Made by a program: the position numbers and the translations under genes. The notes beneath the pieces are model-generated. The model saw nothing but the letters and a program-made list of their open reading frames with translations. It was not told the DNA's origin and ran no database searches. Shown here piece by piece: positions 34,419-43,410 of a stretch of DNA of 64,000 nucleotides. Numbering within the stretch: the first letter of the stretch is position 1; each line of letters starts with the position of its first letter. The DNA is from Caulobacter soli. GTDB lineage: Bacteria; Pseudomonadota; Alphaproteobacteria; Caulobacterales; Caulobacteraceae. Where the stretch lies: NCBI RefSeq assembly GCF_011045195.1, contig NZ_CP049199.1, positions 3,720,001 to 3,784,000 on the forward strand. Reading direction: 5' to 3'.

Positions 34419-35534
34419 CTATCTCAGCTTCAGGGTGGCGAGACCGACGAAGCTGAGCATCATCGACACGATCCAGAAGCGGACCACGACGGTGCTCTCA
34501 GCCCAGCCCAGCTTCTCGAAATGGTGGTGGATCGGCGCCATCAGGAAGACCCGCTTGCCGGTCTTCTTGAAGTAGGCGACCTGGATCATCACGGAGAGCG
34601 CCTCGGCCACGAACAGGCCGCCGACGATGCCAAGCACCAGCTCGTGCTTGGCGCAGACGGCGATCGCGCCCAGCGCGCCGCCCAGGGCCAGCGAGCCGGT
34701 GTCGCCCATGAAGATCTTGGCCGGCGGGGCGTTGTACCAGAGGAAGCCCATGCCTCCGCCGATGATCGCGCCGCACACCACCGCCAGTTCGCCGACGCTG
34801 GGCACGTAGTGCAGGTTCAGGTAGTCGGCGAACTTCACGTTGCCGACCAGGTAGGCGATCAGGCCGAAGGTCGAGGCGGCGAACATCACCGGCACGATGG
34901 CCAGGCCGTCCAGGCCGTCGGTCAGATTCACGGCGTTTGAGAAGCCGGCGATCGTGATCGCGGCGAAGGCGACGTAGAACCAGCCCATATTGATGACCAG
35001 GTTCTTCAGGATCGGGAACACCACCGAGGTTTCGAGCCCCGCCGTGGTCGGCGACTTCGGCGCGAAGATGATCAGCACCACGGCCGCCAGGATCGAGACG
35101 ATGAACTGGGCGACCAGCTTCTGGCCGCTGGAAAGGCCGGCGGTCGTCTGCTTGGTGACCTTGGCGTAGTCGTCCATGAAGCCCAGCACGCCGAACGCGG
35201 CGGTGATGCCCAGCACCACCCAGACGTGGACGTTGCGCAGGTCGGCGAACAGTAGCGAGCCGACGAACAGGCCGGCCAGGATCATGAAGCCGCCCATGGT
35301 GGGCGTGCCGGCCTTCTCGGTGACGTGACGGGCGATGCCGTCGGTGCGGATCGGCTGGCCCTTGCCCTGCTTGGCCTTCATCCAGCGGATGAAGCGCGAG
35401 CCCATGGCCACGGCCACGACATAGGCCGTCAGCATCGACATGCCGGTGCGGAAGGTCAGGTACTTCAGCAGGTTCAGCACCGGCAGGTGCTCATGCCCGC
35501 CGCGCGAGAGCCACTCGTAGAGGAAATACAGCAT
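34419..35534 (-). CDS. mraY: Phospho-N-acetylmuramoyl-pentapeptide transferase MraY
   Basis: MraY transfers phospho-MurNAc-pentapeptide to undecaprenyl phosphate to make lipid I. The 371-residue polytopic protein has GTPTMGGFMILAG, FLGFMDDYAKVTKQTTAGLS, NAVNLTDGLDGLAIVPV (catalytic Asp) and the C-terminal APIHHHFEKLGWAESTVVVR with the HHH motif. Its ATG overlaps the murF stop by one base (TGATG). Confidence 0.97.
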   Translation of the reverse strand: MLYFLYEWLSRGGHEHLPVLNLLKYLTFRTGMSMLTAYVVAVAMGSRFIRWMKAKQGKGQPIRTDGIARHVTEKAGTPTMGGFMILAGLFVGSLLFADLRNVHVWVVLGITAAFGVLGFMDDYAKVTKQTTAGLSSGQKLVAQFIVSILAAVVLIIFAPKSPTTAGLETSVVFPILKNLVINMGWFYVAFAAITIAGFSNAVNLTDGLDGLAIVPVMFAASTFGLIAYLVGNVKFADYLNLHYVPSVGELAVVCGAIIGGGMGFLWYNAPPAKIFMGDTGSLALGGALGAIAVCAKHELVLGIVGGLFVAEALSVMIQVAYFKKTGKRVFLMAPIHHHFEKLGWAESTVVVRFWIVSMMLSFVGLATLKLR

Positions 35535-36922
35535 CAGCCCTGTCCTTCGAGGTCGAGCGCGCCCAGGGCGGCCGCGACCGTCCCCGCTCTCGATCCGTTC
35601 GAACCCTTCACCATCACCACGTCGCCCGCCCGCATCGCCGAGACGACCTGAGGCGCGAGCTCGGCGGCGTTCTGGGCGTACCCGCCCCGCCGAGTCGGCG
35701 GAAGCGCTTCCCATAAAGATTTCATTAACGGACCGGCGCAGAACACCAGATCGATGTCGGTGGCGGCGATGGGGGTCGCCAGGTCGCCGTGGAAACGGGC
35801 GCTCTGCGGGCCCAGCTCCAGCATGTCGGTCAGGACCACGATGCGACGGCCGGCCACGTGGCGCGCGCCCAGGGTGGCCAGGGCGGCCTGCATCGAGACG
35901 GGATTGGCGTTGTAGCTCTCGTCGACCAGGGTGAAGGTCCCGCCCGGGATCCTGACCACGCGCTCGGCGCCGCGGCCCTCGATCGGCTCGAACTCGGCCA
36001 GGGCCGCCAGGGCGGTCTCGCGGTCGACGTCCAGGGCCTCCAGCATCAGCAGCACGCACAGGCTGTTGAGCCCCCAGTGCACGCCGGTCTGCAGGATCGG
36101 GAAGTGCACGGTCTCGCCGCGCAGTTCGGCGGTGATGGTCGCGCCGTTCACGCCGGCGGCGAACACCACGAGCCGGGCGGTGACGCCCTCGCCCGTGCCG
36201 AAGCTCCAGACCTCGGCGCCGGCCTTCTCGGCCTCGGCCTTCAGCAGCGGGAACCACGGATTGTCGGCGTTCAGCACCGCCACGCCGTTCGGCTCCAGTC
36301 CGGCGAAGATCTCGGCCTTGGCGCGGGCGACGCCCTCCTCGCCGTCGGCGAAGTTCTCCAGGTGCACCGGGCCGACGGTGGTGATGGCCACCGCGTGCGG
36401 GCGGATGAAGTTCGACAGCGGGACGATCTCGCCCCCGTGGTTCATGCCGACCTCGAACACCGCCCGCTGGGTGTCGCGCGGCATGCGCGCCAGGGTCAGG
36501 GGCACGCCGATATGGTTGTTGTAGGACTTGACCGAGGCGTGGGCCTTGCCCGCGCGGCGCAGGCCAGCCTCGACGGCGCGGGTGACGCTGGTCTTGCCGA
36601 CCGAGCCGGTCACCGCGCCACGCCGGGTTTGCGGGGCGCGCTTGCGAGCCGCGACGCCCAGGTGCTCCAGCGCCGCGAAGGTGTCCTCGACCAGCACGGC
36701 CGGTACGGCGACGGGCTTGGAGATCAGGGCTCCCGCCGCGCCCTTGTCGGCGGTCTGGACGACGAACTCATGCCCGTCCCGAGCGCCCGTGAGCGCCACG
36801 AACAGGTCGCCGGGCTCGATGCTGCGGCTGTCAATCGACACGCCGGTGGCCTCGAAGTCGGCCAGCACCTGGCCGCCGGTGGCGGCGGCGATCTCATCGG
36901 CGGTCCAGAGGACGTCAGACAT
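35534..36922 (-). CDS. murF: UDP-MurNAc-tripeptide--D-alanyl-D-alanine ligase MurF
   Basis: MurF adds D-Ala-D-Ala to the UDP-MurNAc tripeptide. The 462-residue product has GVSIDSRSIEPGDLFVALTG near the N-terminus, the P-loop GSVGKTSVT (TG rather than the usual GT in front), SYNNHIGVPLTLA, EVGMNHGGEI and LVDESYNANPVSMQAAL. It overlaps murE by 8 bases and mraY by 1 base. Confidence 0.96.
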   Translation of the reverse strand: MSDVLWTADEIAAATGGQVLADFEATGVSIDSRSIEPGDLFVALTGARDGHEFVVQTADKGAAGALISKPVAVPAVLVEDTFAALEHLGVAARKRAPQTRRGAVTGSVGKTSVTRAVEAGLRRAGKAHASVKSYNNHIGVPLTLARMPRDTQRAVFEVGMNHGGEIVPLSNFIRPHAVAITTVGPVHLENFADGEEGVARAKAEIFAGLEPNGVAVLNADNPWFPLLKAEAEKAGAEVWSFGTGEGVTARLVVFAAGVNGATITAELRGETVHFPILQTGVHWGLNSLCVLLMLEALDVDRETALAALAEFEPIEGRGAERVVRIPGGTFTLVDESYNANPVSMQAALATLGARHVAGRRIVVLTDMLELGPQSARFHGDLATPIAATDIDLVFCAGPLMKSLWEALPPTRRGGYAQNAAELAPQVVSAMRAGDVVMVKGSNGSRAGTVAAALGALDLEGQG

Positions 36923-38372
36923 GGACGGCCTCCAGCGCCTGAGCGGTCTCGGTCACGTCGTCGAACGGGTGGTTCACGCCAGCCACCAACTGGCCCTGCT
37001 CGTGGCCCTTGCCGGCCACCACCAGCACGTCGCCATCGACCAGCAGGGCCGCGCCGGCCCGGATGGCCGCGCGGCGATCGCCAAATTCTCGCGCGCCCGG
37101 CGCGGCGGCCAGGATGGCGGCGCGGATCAAGGCGGGCTCTTCGGAACGGGGATTGTCGTCGGTGACGATGGCCACGTCGGCCAGGCGCGCGGCGATCTCG
37201 CCCATCAGGGGACGCTTGCCGCGATCGCGATCGCCGCCGGCCCCGAACACCACGATCAGCTTGCCGCGGGTATGGGGACGCAGGGCGGCCAGCACCGTCT
37301 CCAGGCCGTCCGGGGTGTGGGCGTAGTCGACATAGGCCTCGCCGCCGTTCGCGCCGGTCCCGACCCGCTGCAGCCGGCCGGCCGCGCCTTCCAGCGTGGC
37401 CAGGGCGGCGATGGTCGCGTCCAGATCCTCGCCGGTGGCCAGGACCAGGGCGGCCGCGACCAGGACGTTGGAGGCCTGGAAGTCGCCGGCCAGCGGCAGC
37501 AGCACGTCGAACTCGCGGCCCTGGGCGGCGATCTTCAGGCGCTGGCCTTGCGGCACGGGCGTGCGCTCGATCAGGCGGAGCCCCTGCCCTTCGTGGCCGA
37601 CCGACAGAATGGTCTGGCCCGAGGTGACCGCGGCCGAGGCGAAGGCCGGAAAGGCGTCGCTGTCGGCGTTCAGCACGGCGGTCCGGGCGCGCGGCAGCAG
37701 GGTCTCGAACAGCCTCAGCTTGGCCGCGCGGTAGGCGCCCATGGTGCCGTGGTAGTCCAGGTGGTCCTGGGTGAAGTTGGTGAAGCCGGCGGCGGCCAGG
37801 CGCACGCCGTCCAGGCGGCGCTGGTCGATGCCGTGCGACGAGGCCTCGACGGCCAGGTGGGTCACGCCCATGCCCGCCAGCTTGGCCATCATCTCGGCGA
37901 CGTCGGCGGCGTCCGGCGTGGTCAGGCCCGGCGGGGTCAGTTGCTGGTCGGGAACGCCGGGCGCGCTGACCACGACGCCCAGGGTGCCCATGCTGGCGGC
38001 CTTGTGACCGAGGCGCGCGTAGATCTGGCGGGCGAAGCCGGCGACCGAGGTCTTGCCGTTGGTGCCGGTCACCGCGATGCAGGTCTCCGGCTGCGCGCCC
38101 CAGAACTGGGCGGCGGCCAGGGCGTAGGCGCGGCGCGGGTCGCCGGCGTGAACCACCGGAACCGACAGCGCCTCGACGTCGTCAGGGGCCAGAACGGCGG
38201 CCGCGCCCGAAGCGATGGCGCCGGCGATGAACTCGCGGCCGTCGACCTTGCTGCCCGGCAGGGCCGCGAACAGAAAGCCTTCCCGCACCTTGCGGCTGTC
38301 GGCGGTGACCCCTGTGATCACGGGATCGACCGCGCAGGGCCGGTTCAGGATCTGCGAAAGGGTCTTGCTCAA
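36915..38372 (-). CDS. murE: UDP-MurNAc-dipeptide--2,6-diaminopimelate ligase MurE
   Basis: MurE adds meso-diaminopimelate to UDP-MurNAc-L-Ala-D-Glu. The 485-residue product has VTADSRKVREGFLFAALPGS, the P-loop AVTGTNGKTSVAGFARQ, LAVEASSHGIDQRRLDGVRL, NFTQDHLDYHGTMGAYRAAK and, near the C-terminus, VTDDNPRSEEPALI, whose DNPR motif selects diaminopimelate over lysine. It starts at TTG 38372, which overlaps the ftsI stop (TTGA); no ATG or GTG fits the conserved N-terminus. Confidence 0.96.
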   Translation of the reverse strand: MSKTLSQILNRPCAVDPVITGVTADSRKVREGFLFAALPGSKVDGREFIAGAIASGAAAVLAPDDVEALSVPVVHAGDPRRAYALAAAQFWGAQPETCIAVTGTNGKTSVAGFARQIYARLGHKAASMGTLGVVVSAPGVPDQQLTPPGLTTPDAADVAEMMAKLAGMGVTHLAVEASSHGIDQRRLDGVRLAAAGFTNFTQDHLDYHGTMGAYRAAKLRLFETLLPRARTAVLNADSDAFPAFASAAVTSGQTILSVGHEGQGLRLIERTPVPQGQRLKIAAQGREFDVLLPLAGDFQASNVLVAAALVLATGEDLDATIAALATLEGAAGRLQRVGTGANGGEAYVDYAHTPDGLETVLAALRPHTRGKLIVVFGAGGDRDRGKRPLMGEIAARLADVAIVTDDNPRSEEPALIRAAILAAAPGAREFGDRRAAIRAGAALLVDGDVLVVAGKGHEQGQLVAGVNHPFDDVTETAQALEAVHV

Positions 38373-40123
38373 AGTCCCGCCTCCGGAGCGGCTTGTGGCT
38401 GCTGGGCCACGGTGAAGATGTCGCTCTGGCGCTTGACGCCCAGGAACGGCGCGATGCGGTCGATCACCCGGCCCGCGGCCGGCGCCGACACCCAGCCGCC
38501 GGTCGAGAACCCGTGCGTCTTGGCGTTGCCCTTGGGCTCGTCCATCAGCACCAGCACGAAGTAGCGGTCGGCCTCGAGCGGACCGTCGGTCGGGAACACC
38601 GCCGCGAACGACGAGACCTGACGCTGGTGGTTATAGCCGCGAATGGCCGGGTCGTACTTCTCGCCGGTGCCGGTCTTGCCGCCCACCGACAGGCCCGGAA
38701 TGTTGGCCGACTTGCCGCTGCCGCCGGTGACGTTGGCGCGCATGATCTGCAGCATCTGCTGCGAGGTCTCTTCGGAAACCGCGCGCGGGCCTTCCGGACG
38801 CACGCCCGGCGCCAGCTTGTGGATGGTCAGCGGCTGCAGCGTGCCGCCGTTCAGCAGCGCGCCCATCGCCTGGGCCAGCGCCAGGGGCGAGACGTTGATG
38901 CCGTGGCCGAACGAGGTGGAGGCCACCGCGTCGTCGTCCCACTTCTTCGGGGTCAGCGGACGGGCGGATTCCAGCAGCTCGACCTTGGCCGGCTTGGTCA
39001 GGCCCAGGGCGTTGAAATAGCGGCTCAGCCGCTCGCCGCCGATCCGCTCGGCCAGGATGGCGGTGCCGATGTTGGACGAATGCTGGAACACCTCGACCAG
39101 GGTCAGGATCTTCTTGGCCGCATGGAAGTCGTGGATCGTGCGATAGCCCAGCTTGAACGGCTCGCGGGCGTCGAAGGTCGAGGCCGGGGTCGCCGCGCCG
39201 GTGTCCAGGCCGATCGCCACGGTGAAGGCCTTGAAGGTCGAGCCCATCTCGTAGACCGAGGCGGCGGCGTGGTTGGTCATCTGCTCGCTGGACGCCAGGT
39301 CCAGCCGGTTGGGATCGTAGTCGGGGAAGCTGGTCATGCCGAGGATCTCCCCGGTATGGACGTTGGTGACGATGCCGACGGCGTCCTTGGCCTGGAACTC
39401 GATGGCGGCCTTGCGGACCTCGTCCTCCAGGGCGGCCTGGACGCGCAGGTCGATCGACAGCGGGATCGCGCCGTCCGGCCCCCTGGCCGAAGCCTCGCGC
39501 ACGTCCTTGTCCAGGGCCTTCTCGGCGCCCGACAGGCCCCGGCCGCCCTTGTCGACGAAGCCGATGAAGTGGGCGGCGCTGGCGCCCAGCGGATACATCC
39601 GGGCCGCCTGCTCCTCGAACTCGACGCCGGGCAGGCCCAGGTCGAAGATCGCGTCCTTCTCGGCCGGCGTCATGCCGCCGACCAGGAAGCCGCGCCGGTC
39701 GGCGAACACCACCTGGTCCAGGCGCTTGGCCGGCACGTCCGGCAGAGCCTTGGCCAGCGCCTTGCGCGTGGCCTTGGCGTCCCAGACGTCCTTGGGATTG
39801 ATGTAGAGGGCGTAGTGGGTCAGGTCGACGGCCAGCAACTGGCCGTTGCGGTCGACCAGGTCGCCCCGCGCCCCGTCGGTCGAGGCCAGGTAACCGTTGC
39901 CGCCCACCTTGGAAAACACCGCCGCCCAGGTGGCGCCCAGGGCCAGCACGGTGAAGGCCAGGCCGAAGATGGCCATGACGAAGAAGATGCGGATGCGGGT
40001 GTCGTCTTCCGGACGCGCGGCGGCGCGCGAGCGCTCGAAGGCGTGCTCCAGCCGCCAGACCCGTTCGATCAGCCAGCGCCAGGCCGCGGGCGCGCCGCCG
40101 GGGGCGAGGTTGGACAGGCTCAT
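38369..40123 (-). CDS. ftsI: Septal transpeptidase FtsI (PBP3)
   Basis: FtsI is the class B penicillin-binding protein that cross-links septal peptidoglycan with FtsW. The 584-residue product has one transmembrane helix (about residues 44-66), a pedestal domain, and a transpeptidase domain with the SxxK Ser295 (STFK), an SSN motif (EVFQHSSNIGTAILAER) and KTGTG (GGKTGTGEKYD). The long cytoplasmic N-terminus precedes the helix. It overlaps ftsL and murE by 4 bases each. Confidence 0.97.
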   Translation of the reverse strand: MSLSNLAPGGAPAAWRWLIERVWRLEHAFERSRAAARPEDDTRIRIFFVMAIFGLAFTVLALGATWAAVFSKVGGNGYLASTDGARGDLVDRNGQLLAVDLTHYALYINPKDVWDAKATRKALAKALPDVPAKRLDQVVFADRRGFLVGGMTPAEKDAIFDLGLPGVEFEEQAARMYPLGASAAHFIGFVDKGGRGLSGAEKALDKDVREASARGPDGAIPLSIDLRVQAALEDEVRKAAIEFQAKDAVGIVTNVHTGEILGMTSFPDYDPNRLDLASSEQMTNHAAASVYEMGSTFKAFTVAIGLDTGAATPASTFDAREPFKLGYRTIHDFHAAKKILTLVEVFQHSSNIGTAILAERIGGERLSRYFNALGLTKPAKVELLESARPLTPKKWDDDAVASTSFGHGINVSPLALAQAMGALLNGGTLQPLTIHKLAPGVRPEGPRAVSEETSQQMLQIMRANVTGGSGKSANIPGLSVGGKTGTGEKYDPAIRGYNHQRQVSSFAAVFPTDGPLEADRYFVLVLMDEPKGNAKTHGFSTGGWVSAPAAGRVIDRIAPFLGVKRQSDIFTVAQQPQAAPEAGL

Positions 40124-40566
40124 CGCGGAGCCTCCCCGGACGCCGGCTGGGGCGGCGGATAGTCGTCGGGCGTGGCTTCGGGCGCCTCGCCGGCCGCGAC
40201 GTCGTTGTTCGCCGCCGCCGTCGGCGAGGCCGGAGCGTGGGCGACGGGGGCGTGGCGCGCCACGTCGATCAGGGCGTCCTCGGTGGTCTCGTGCTCGGGC
40301 CGGATCGGGGTCAGCTGCAGTTGCTGGGCCAGCTGCTCGATGCGGCGCGGCTGCTCCAGATAGGCGACCTCGGCCTTGAGCAGGCGCACGCGAACCTTCT
40401 CGTCGACGATCTGCTGCTCGACCGAGGCGATCTGGGCCCGCTCGCGGCCGGCGAAGGTCTTGGCCATGTAGACGCCCAGGACCAGGACCAGCAGGATGAT
40501 CAAGCAGACCAGCTCGACGACCCGAAAGCCCCGCACGCGGCGGTCGAAGATGCTCGACAGGCTCAT
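40120..40566 (-). CDS. ftsL: Cell division protein FtsL
   Basis: FtsL is a small bitopic divisome protein that pairs with FtsB and activates FtsWI. The 148-residue product has one transmembrane helix (residues 17-34, [19 protein letters not shown]), a coiled coil ([20 protein letters not shown]) and an acidic, Pro/Ala-rich tail that is longer than in enterobacteria. The order rsmH-ftsL-ftsI makes the call secure despite weak sequence conservation. Confidence 0.92.
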   Translation of the reverse strand: MSLSSIFDRRVRGFRVVELVCLIILLVLVLGVYMAKTFAGRERAQIASVEQQIVDEKVRVRLLKAEVAYLEQPRRIEQLAQQLQLTPIRPEHETTEDALIDVARHAPVAHAPASPTAAANNDVAAGEAPEATPDDYPPPQPASGEAPR

Positions 40567-41525
40567 GCCGCGCTCCAGACCGGAGCGGTCGTGCGCACGG
40601 CGGCGCGCAGCTTGGAGGAACGGGCGCGCGGATTGACCGCCAGCTCGGCCTCGCCCGGCGCGATGGCCTTGGACGAGATCAGCTGGAAACTGGACGGCGC
40701 GCCGGCTTCGACCGGCGGCAGGTGACGCGACCCGCCCGGCGTGCGGCCGGCCCGCTCGGCCAGGAAGTTCTTCACGATGCGGTCTTCCAGCGAGTGGAAA
40801 GTGACCACCGCCAGGCGGCCGCCCGGCTTCAGCACGCGCTCGGCGGCGGCGAGGCCGGCCTCCAGCTCGTCCAGCTCGGCATTGACCGCGATCCGCAAGC
40901 CCTGGAACGAGCGGGTGGCGGGATGCACCTTGGCGCCCTTGCGGCCGCCCAGGGCGCGCTCGATCACATGCGCCAGGTCCAGGGTGCGGGTGAACGGCCG
41001 CTCTTCCCGACGCTTGATGATGAAGCTGGCGATGCGCCGCGAGGCGTGCTCCTCGCCATAGACATAGAGGATGCGCGCCAGCTCGGTGTGGTCCAGCTCG
41101 TTGACCAGGTCGGCGGCGGACGGGCCGTCGGCGCCCATGCGCATATCCAGCGGGCCGTCGCGCATGAAGGAAAAGCCGCGCTCAGCCTCGTCGAGCTGCA
41201 TGGAAGATACGCCAAGGTCCAGAGTCACGCCGTCCACCGACGCATCCTCGAAATACTCGGTGATTTGCGAAAAGCGGTCCTGAATCAGGCGAAAGCGACC
41301 ATCCGCCGCGGAAAACTCGACGGCAAAGCGCTGCACGCTGGGATCGCGGTCGAAAGCCGTGACCGAAGCGCCCGTCGCCAGGATGGCGCGTGTGTAGCCG
41401 CCGGCTCCAAACGTGCCGTCGATGACCAGGTCGCCGGGCCCGGACGCCAGGGCGCCGACCACCTCGTCCAGCAGGACGGAGACGTGCGGGGCGCCGGGCT
41501 CGCGGATGGGTTCGAGATCGCTCAC
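40563..41525 (-). CDS. rsmH: 16S rRNA (cytosine1402-N4)-methyltransferase RsmH
   Basis: RsmH (MraW) methylates C1402 of 16S rRNA. The 320-residue product has [31 protein letters not shown] (SAM site), [30 protein letters not shown], and [16 protein letters not shown]. The start is GTG 41525, overlapping the mraZ stop (GTGA). A longer in-frame extension upstream overlaps mraZ and is not conserved. Confidence 0.96.
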   Translation of the reverse strand: MSDLEPIREPGAPHVSVLLDEVVGALASGPGDLVIDGTFGAGGYTRAILATGASVTAFDRDPSVQRFAVEFSAADGRFRLIQDRFSQITEYFEDASVDGVTLDLGVSSMQLDEAERGFSFMRDGPLDMRMGADGPSAADLVNELDHTELARILYVYGEEHASRRIASFIIKRREERPFTRTLDLAHVIERALGGRKGAKVHPATRSFQGLRIAVNAELDELEAGLAAAERVLKPGGRLAVVTFHSLEDRIVKNFLAERAGRTPGGSRHLPPVEAGAPSSFQLISSKAIAPGEAELAVNPRARSSKLRAAVRTTAPVWSAA

Positions 41526-41989
41526 GCCACGCCCCCGATGCGGGCGGTGCGTTGCTGGGCGCGCATGGCGGCCAGGCCGTCGCGGGCCAGGTCGCGCTGG
41601 GCGGCGCGGTGGGCCTGGAAGGCTTCGCGCGACCAGATCTGGAACCGCTCGCCCAGGCCGACCACCGCCACCCAGTCGGTCAGGCCGAACATCTCGCACA
41701 GGGTGTCAGGCAAGGTGATGCGGCCGGCGGTGTCGAACGACAGCCGCGCCATGCCGCCCAAGACGCTGGTTTCCAGGGCCGAACGCAGGGGATCGCCGAA
41801 CGGCAGCTCGTCGATCACGCCCTGGTAACGGTCAAACAGGCTCTTTCCGCCAGCCTCGAGGCAATCGGCTTCGATGGAGGGGAAGCAGAAGATCCCGTCG
41901 AACGGACCCGAGAGCGCGGCGCGGAAGTCCTGCGGCACGACGATGCGCCGCTTGCTGTCCAGCTGCTTCTCGAACGTCGAGAGAAACAC
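41522..41989 (-). CDS. mraZ: Transcriptional regulator MraZ
   Basis: MraZ is the AbrB-like regulator encoded first in dcw clusters and represses its own operon. The 155-residue product has two SpoVT-AbrB domains: [20 protein letters not shown] at the N-terminus and [20 protein letters not shown] in the second. The DSKRR element is the nucleic-acid-binding loop. The best start is GTG 41989; the open frame upstream is not conserved. A triple TGGG repeat lies 62-86 bases upstream. Confidence 0.93.
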   Translation of the reverse strand: MFLSTFEKQLDSKRRIVVPQDFRAALSGPFDGIFCFPSIEADCLEAGGKSLFDRYQGVIDELPFGDPLRSALETSVLGGMARLSFDTAGRITLPDTLCEMFGLTDWVAVVGLGERFQIWSREAFQAHRAAQRDLARDGLAAMRAQQRTARIGGVA

Positions 41990-42050
41990 CCCACTACCCC
42001 TGTTGAAAAGCCCGCCGCCGGACGCCCTGCCACGATCGCTCCGGCAGAAG

Positions 42051-42156
42051 TGGGTTAACATGGGATTGATTGGGATACAATGACACCAACACCCGTTTTG
42101 CCGCCAAAACAAAGGTGTCGCGGGGCGTCTTCACAGACCGCCTGAATCTATCCACA
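42051..42156 (-). promoter_or_regulatory. mraZ leader: MraZ-box-like triple repeat, dyad, DnaA-like box
   Basis: On the plus strand TGGGT-N5-TGGGA-N5-TGGGA (42051-42075) repeats with a 10-bp period, like the MraZ binding site known from E. coli. Here it reads on the strand opposite to mraZ. Next to it is a nested dyad: GACACC (42082-42087), GTTTTG-CCGC-CAAAAC (42095-42110), GGTGTC (42114-42119). Further up are GAATC (42144-42148) and the DnaA-like CTATCCACA (42148-42156). The 317-base gap from 41990 to 42306 holds no gene. Confidence 0.65.
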
Positions 42157-42306
42157 GAACATACAAGGAACCTGTTAAGACTTCGCGCGCGCTAGACTCG
42201 GCGCGCGGCCTTGCAGGCTTGGGATTGGGCGGCTCAGTTACCGCCATTGTGGGGATAAGTGGGGCTCAAACCCACTTTCGCGGCCCCGCCCGAGGGCGGA
42301 GCGAAT

Positions 42307-42689
42307 GGACCAGATGGTCTGTAAGCCGGGTTCTGTCTGACGCCCTAGAGCGCGAGACGGCCATTCCTCTGGACCGCCCATCGCTGGACGGTTCTCGCGA
42401 CCTACCCGGACCCTCTCAGCCAGTGACGGCCTATCCGACGCGAGGCCGGCGCGGGGTCCCTATTCGGTCTTGCTCCAGGCGGGGCTTGCCATGCCGTCCC
42501 TGTTGCCAGGTCCGCGGTGGGCTCTTACCCCACCCTTTCACCCTTCCCGCCCCGAAGGGAGGAGGTTTGCTTTCTGTGGCGCTATCCCTGGGATCGCTCC
42601 CGGCGGGCGTTACCCGCCGCCTTGTCACCGTGGAGCCCGGACTTTCCTCGACACCACAAGGATGCCGCGGCCGCCCGACCATCTGGTCC
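42307..42689 (-). ncRNA. rnpB: RNase P RNA (type A)
   Basis: This is the catalytic RNA that trims the 5' leaders of pre-tRNAs. Read on the minus strand, the 5' region contains the universal GAGGAAAGUCCGGGCUC, and the 3' region contains ACAGAACCCGGCUUACAG. The ends GGACCAGATGGTC and GACCATCTGGTCC (42677-42689 and 42307-42319) pair to form helix P1 and set the boundaries, giving about 383 nt, normal for alphaproteobacterial type A RNA. Several protein-like open frames run through it but are not coding. Confidence 0.95.
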
Positions 42690-42744
42690 GGGACGGTGTT
42701 TGACGGCAGCGAGAGCTCTGGTCAATTGAAGATCGATAAGAAAC

Positions 42745-42769
42745 GGACTAAACTAAGTGAACTTAGTCC
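42745..42769. promoter_or_regulatory. Palindromic operator of the toxin-antitoxin operon
   Basis: GGACTAA (42745-42751) and TTAGTCC (42763-42769) are perfect inverted arms with 11 bases between, 12 bases upstream of the antitoxin ATG. Phd/YefM-type antitoxins autorepress by binding such sites, so this is probably its operator. Confidence 0.65.
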
Positions 42770-42781
42770 ACCGAGGCCACC

Positions 42782-43027
42782 ATGCGCACGGTCAATATCC
42801 ACGAAGCCAAAACTCACCTCTCCCGCCTAGTGGAGCAAGCCGCCGATGGCGAAGGCTTCATCATCGCCAAGGCCGGCAAGCCGATGGTGAAGGTGATCGC
42901 CCTCGACATGACAGAAGCCCAACCAATCCGTCGTCTCGGGTTCATGGAAGGTGAGTTCACCGTCCCGGACGATTTCGACACTATGTTCGCCGACGAAATC
43001 CTGGAGATGTTCGAGGGCAAAGAGTGA
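42782..43027 (+). CDS. Phd/YefM-family antitoxin
   Basis: This 81-residue antitoxin begins RTVNIHEAKTHLSRLVEQAA, the Phd/YefM DNA-binding domain, with AKAGKPMVKVIAL as the second conserved strand. The acidic C-terminal tail (EGEFTVPDDFDTMFADEILE) would wrap the toxin. The stop codon overlaps the toxin GTG (GTGA), so production is coupled. A palindromic operator lies directly upstream. Base composition is slightly more AT-rich than the flanks, consistent with later acquisition. Confidence 0.9.
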   Translation: MRTVNIHEAKTHLSRLVEQAADGEGFIIAKAGKPMVKVIALDMTEAQPIRRLGFMEGEFTVPDDFDTMFADEILEMFEGKE

Positions 43028-43410
43028 TCCTGCTTGCGGACACCCACATCCTGCTTTGGGCCGCCCTGGAGCCCAACCGTATCCCAATACAAGGCAGGCA
43101 ACTGCTGGAAGCCGAAGACAACCAGCCCCTCTTCAGCGTGGCCAGCCTATGGGAGATCAGCATCAAGCACGCCCAAGGCCGCGCGGATTTCACTGTTGAT
43201 CCCCGGCGGCTGTATCGTCAGTTGCTTAAGAACGGCTGGCAAGAACTCGCCATCTCCACCGAGCACGCGCTGGCGGTGCTCACCCTGCCTCCGCTTCATA
43301 AGGACCCCTTCGACCGCCTCTTGGTAGCGCAAGCAACTGTCGAGGGGGCTAAGTTGCTGACGGTGGATCGCCAATTGAGCGAGTACGGCGGACCGATCCT
43401 CAGTCTCTAA
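43024..43410 (+). CDS. PIN-domain toxin (VapC-like RNase)
   Basis: PIN-domain toxins cleave RNA, often tRNA, with Mg2+. The 128-residue product has the acidic active site Asp6 (LADTHILLWA), Glu44 (SLWEISIKHA), Asp94 and Asp97 (HKDPFDRLLVAQA) and Asp115 (LTVDRQLSEYG). The start is GTG 43024. In this family the antitoxin is usually Phd-like, which fits the gene before it. Both ends of the pair lie between rnpB and a PaiB gene, so it looks inserted. Confidence 0.9.
   Translation: MILLADTHILLWAALEPNRIPIQGRQLLEAEDNQPLFSVASLWEISIKHAQGRADFTVDPRRLYRQLLKNGWQELAISTEHALAVLTLPPLHKDPFDRLLVAQATVEGAKLLTVDRQLSEYGGPILSL

Noticed and set aside
36528..38564. 678-codon plus-strand open frame across murE and murF
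   Set aside because: Same reasons: shadow of murE/murF with no conserved motif.
42219..42830. 203-codon open frame over the RNase P RNA
   Set aside because: The sequence has the universal RNase P RNA motifs and a closing P1 helix, so the frame is accidental.
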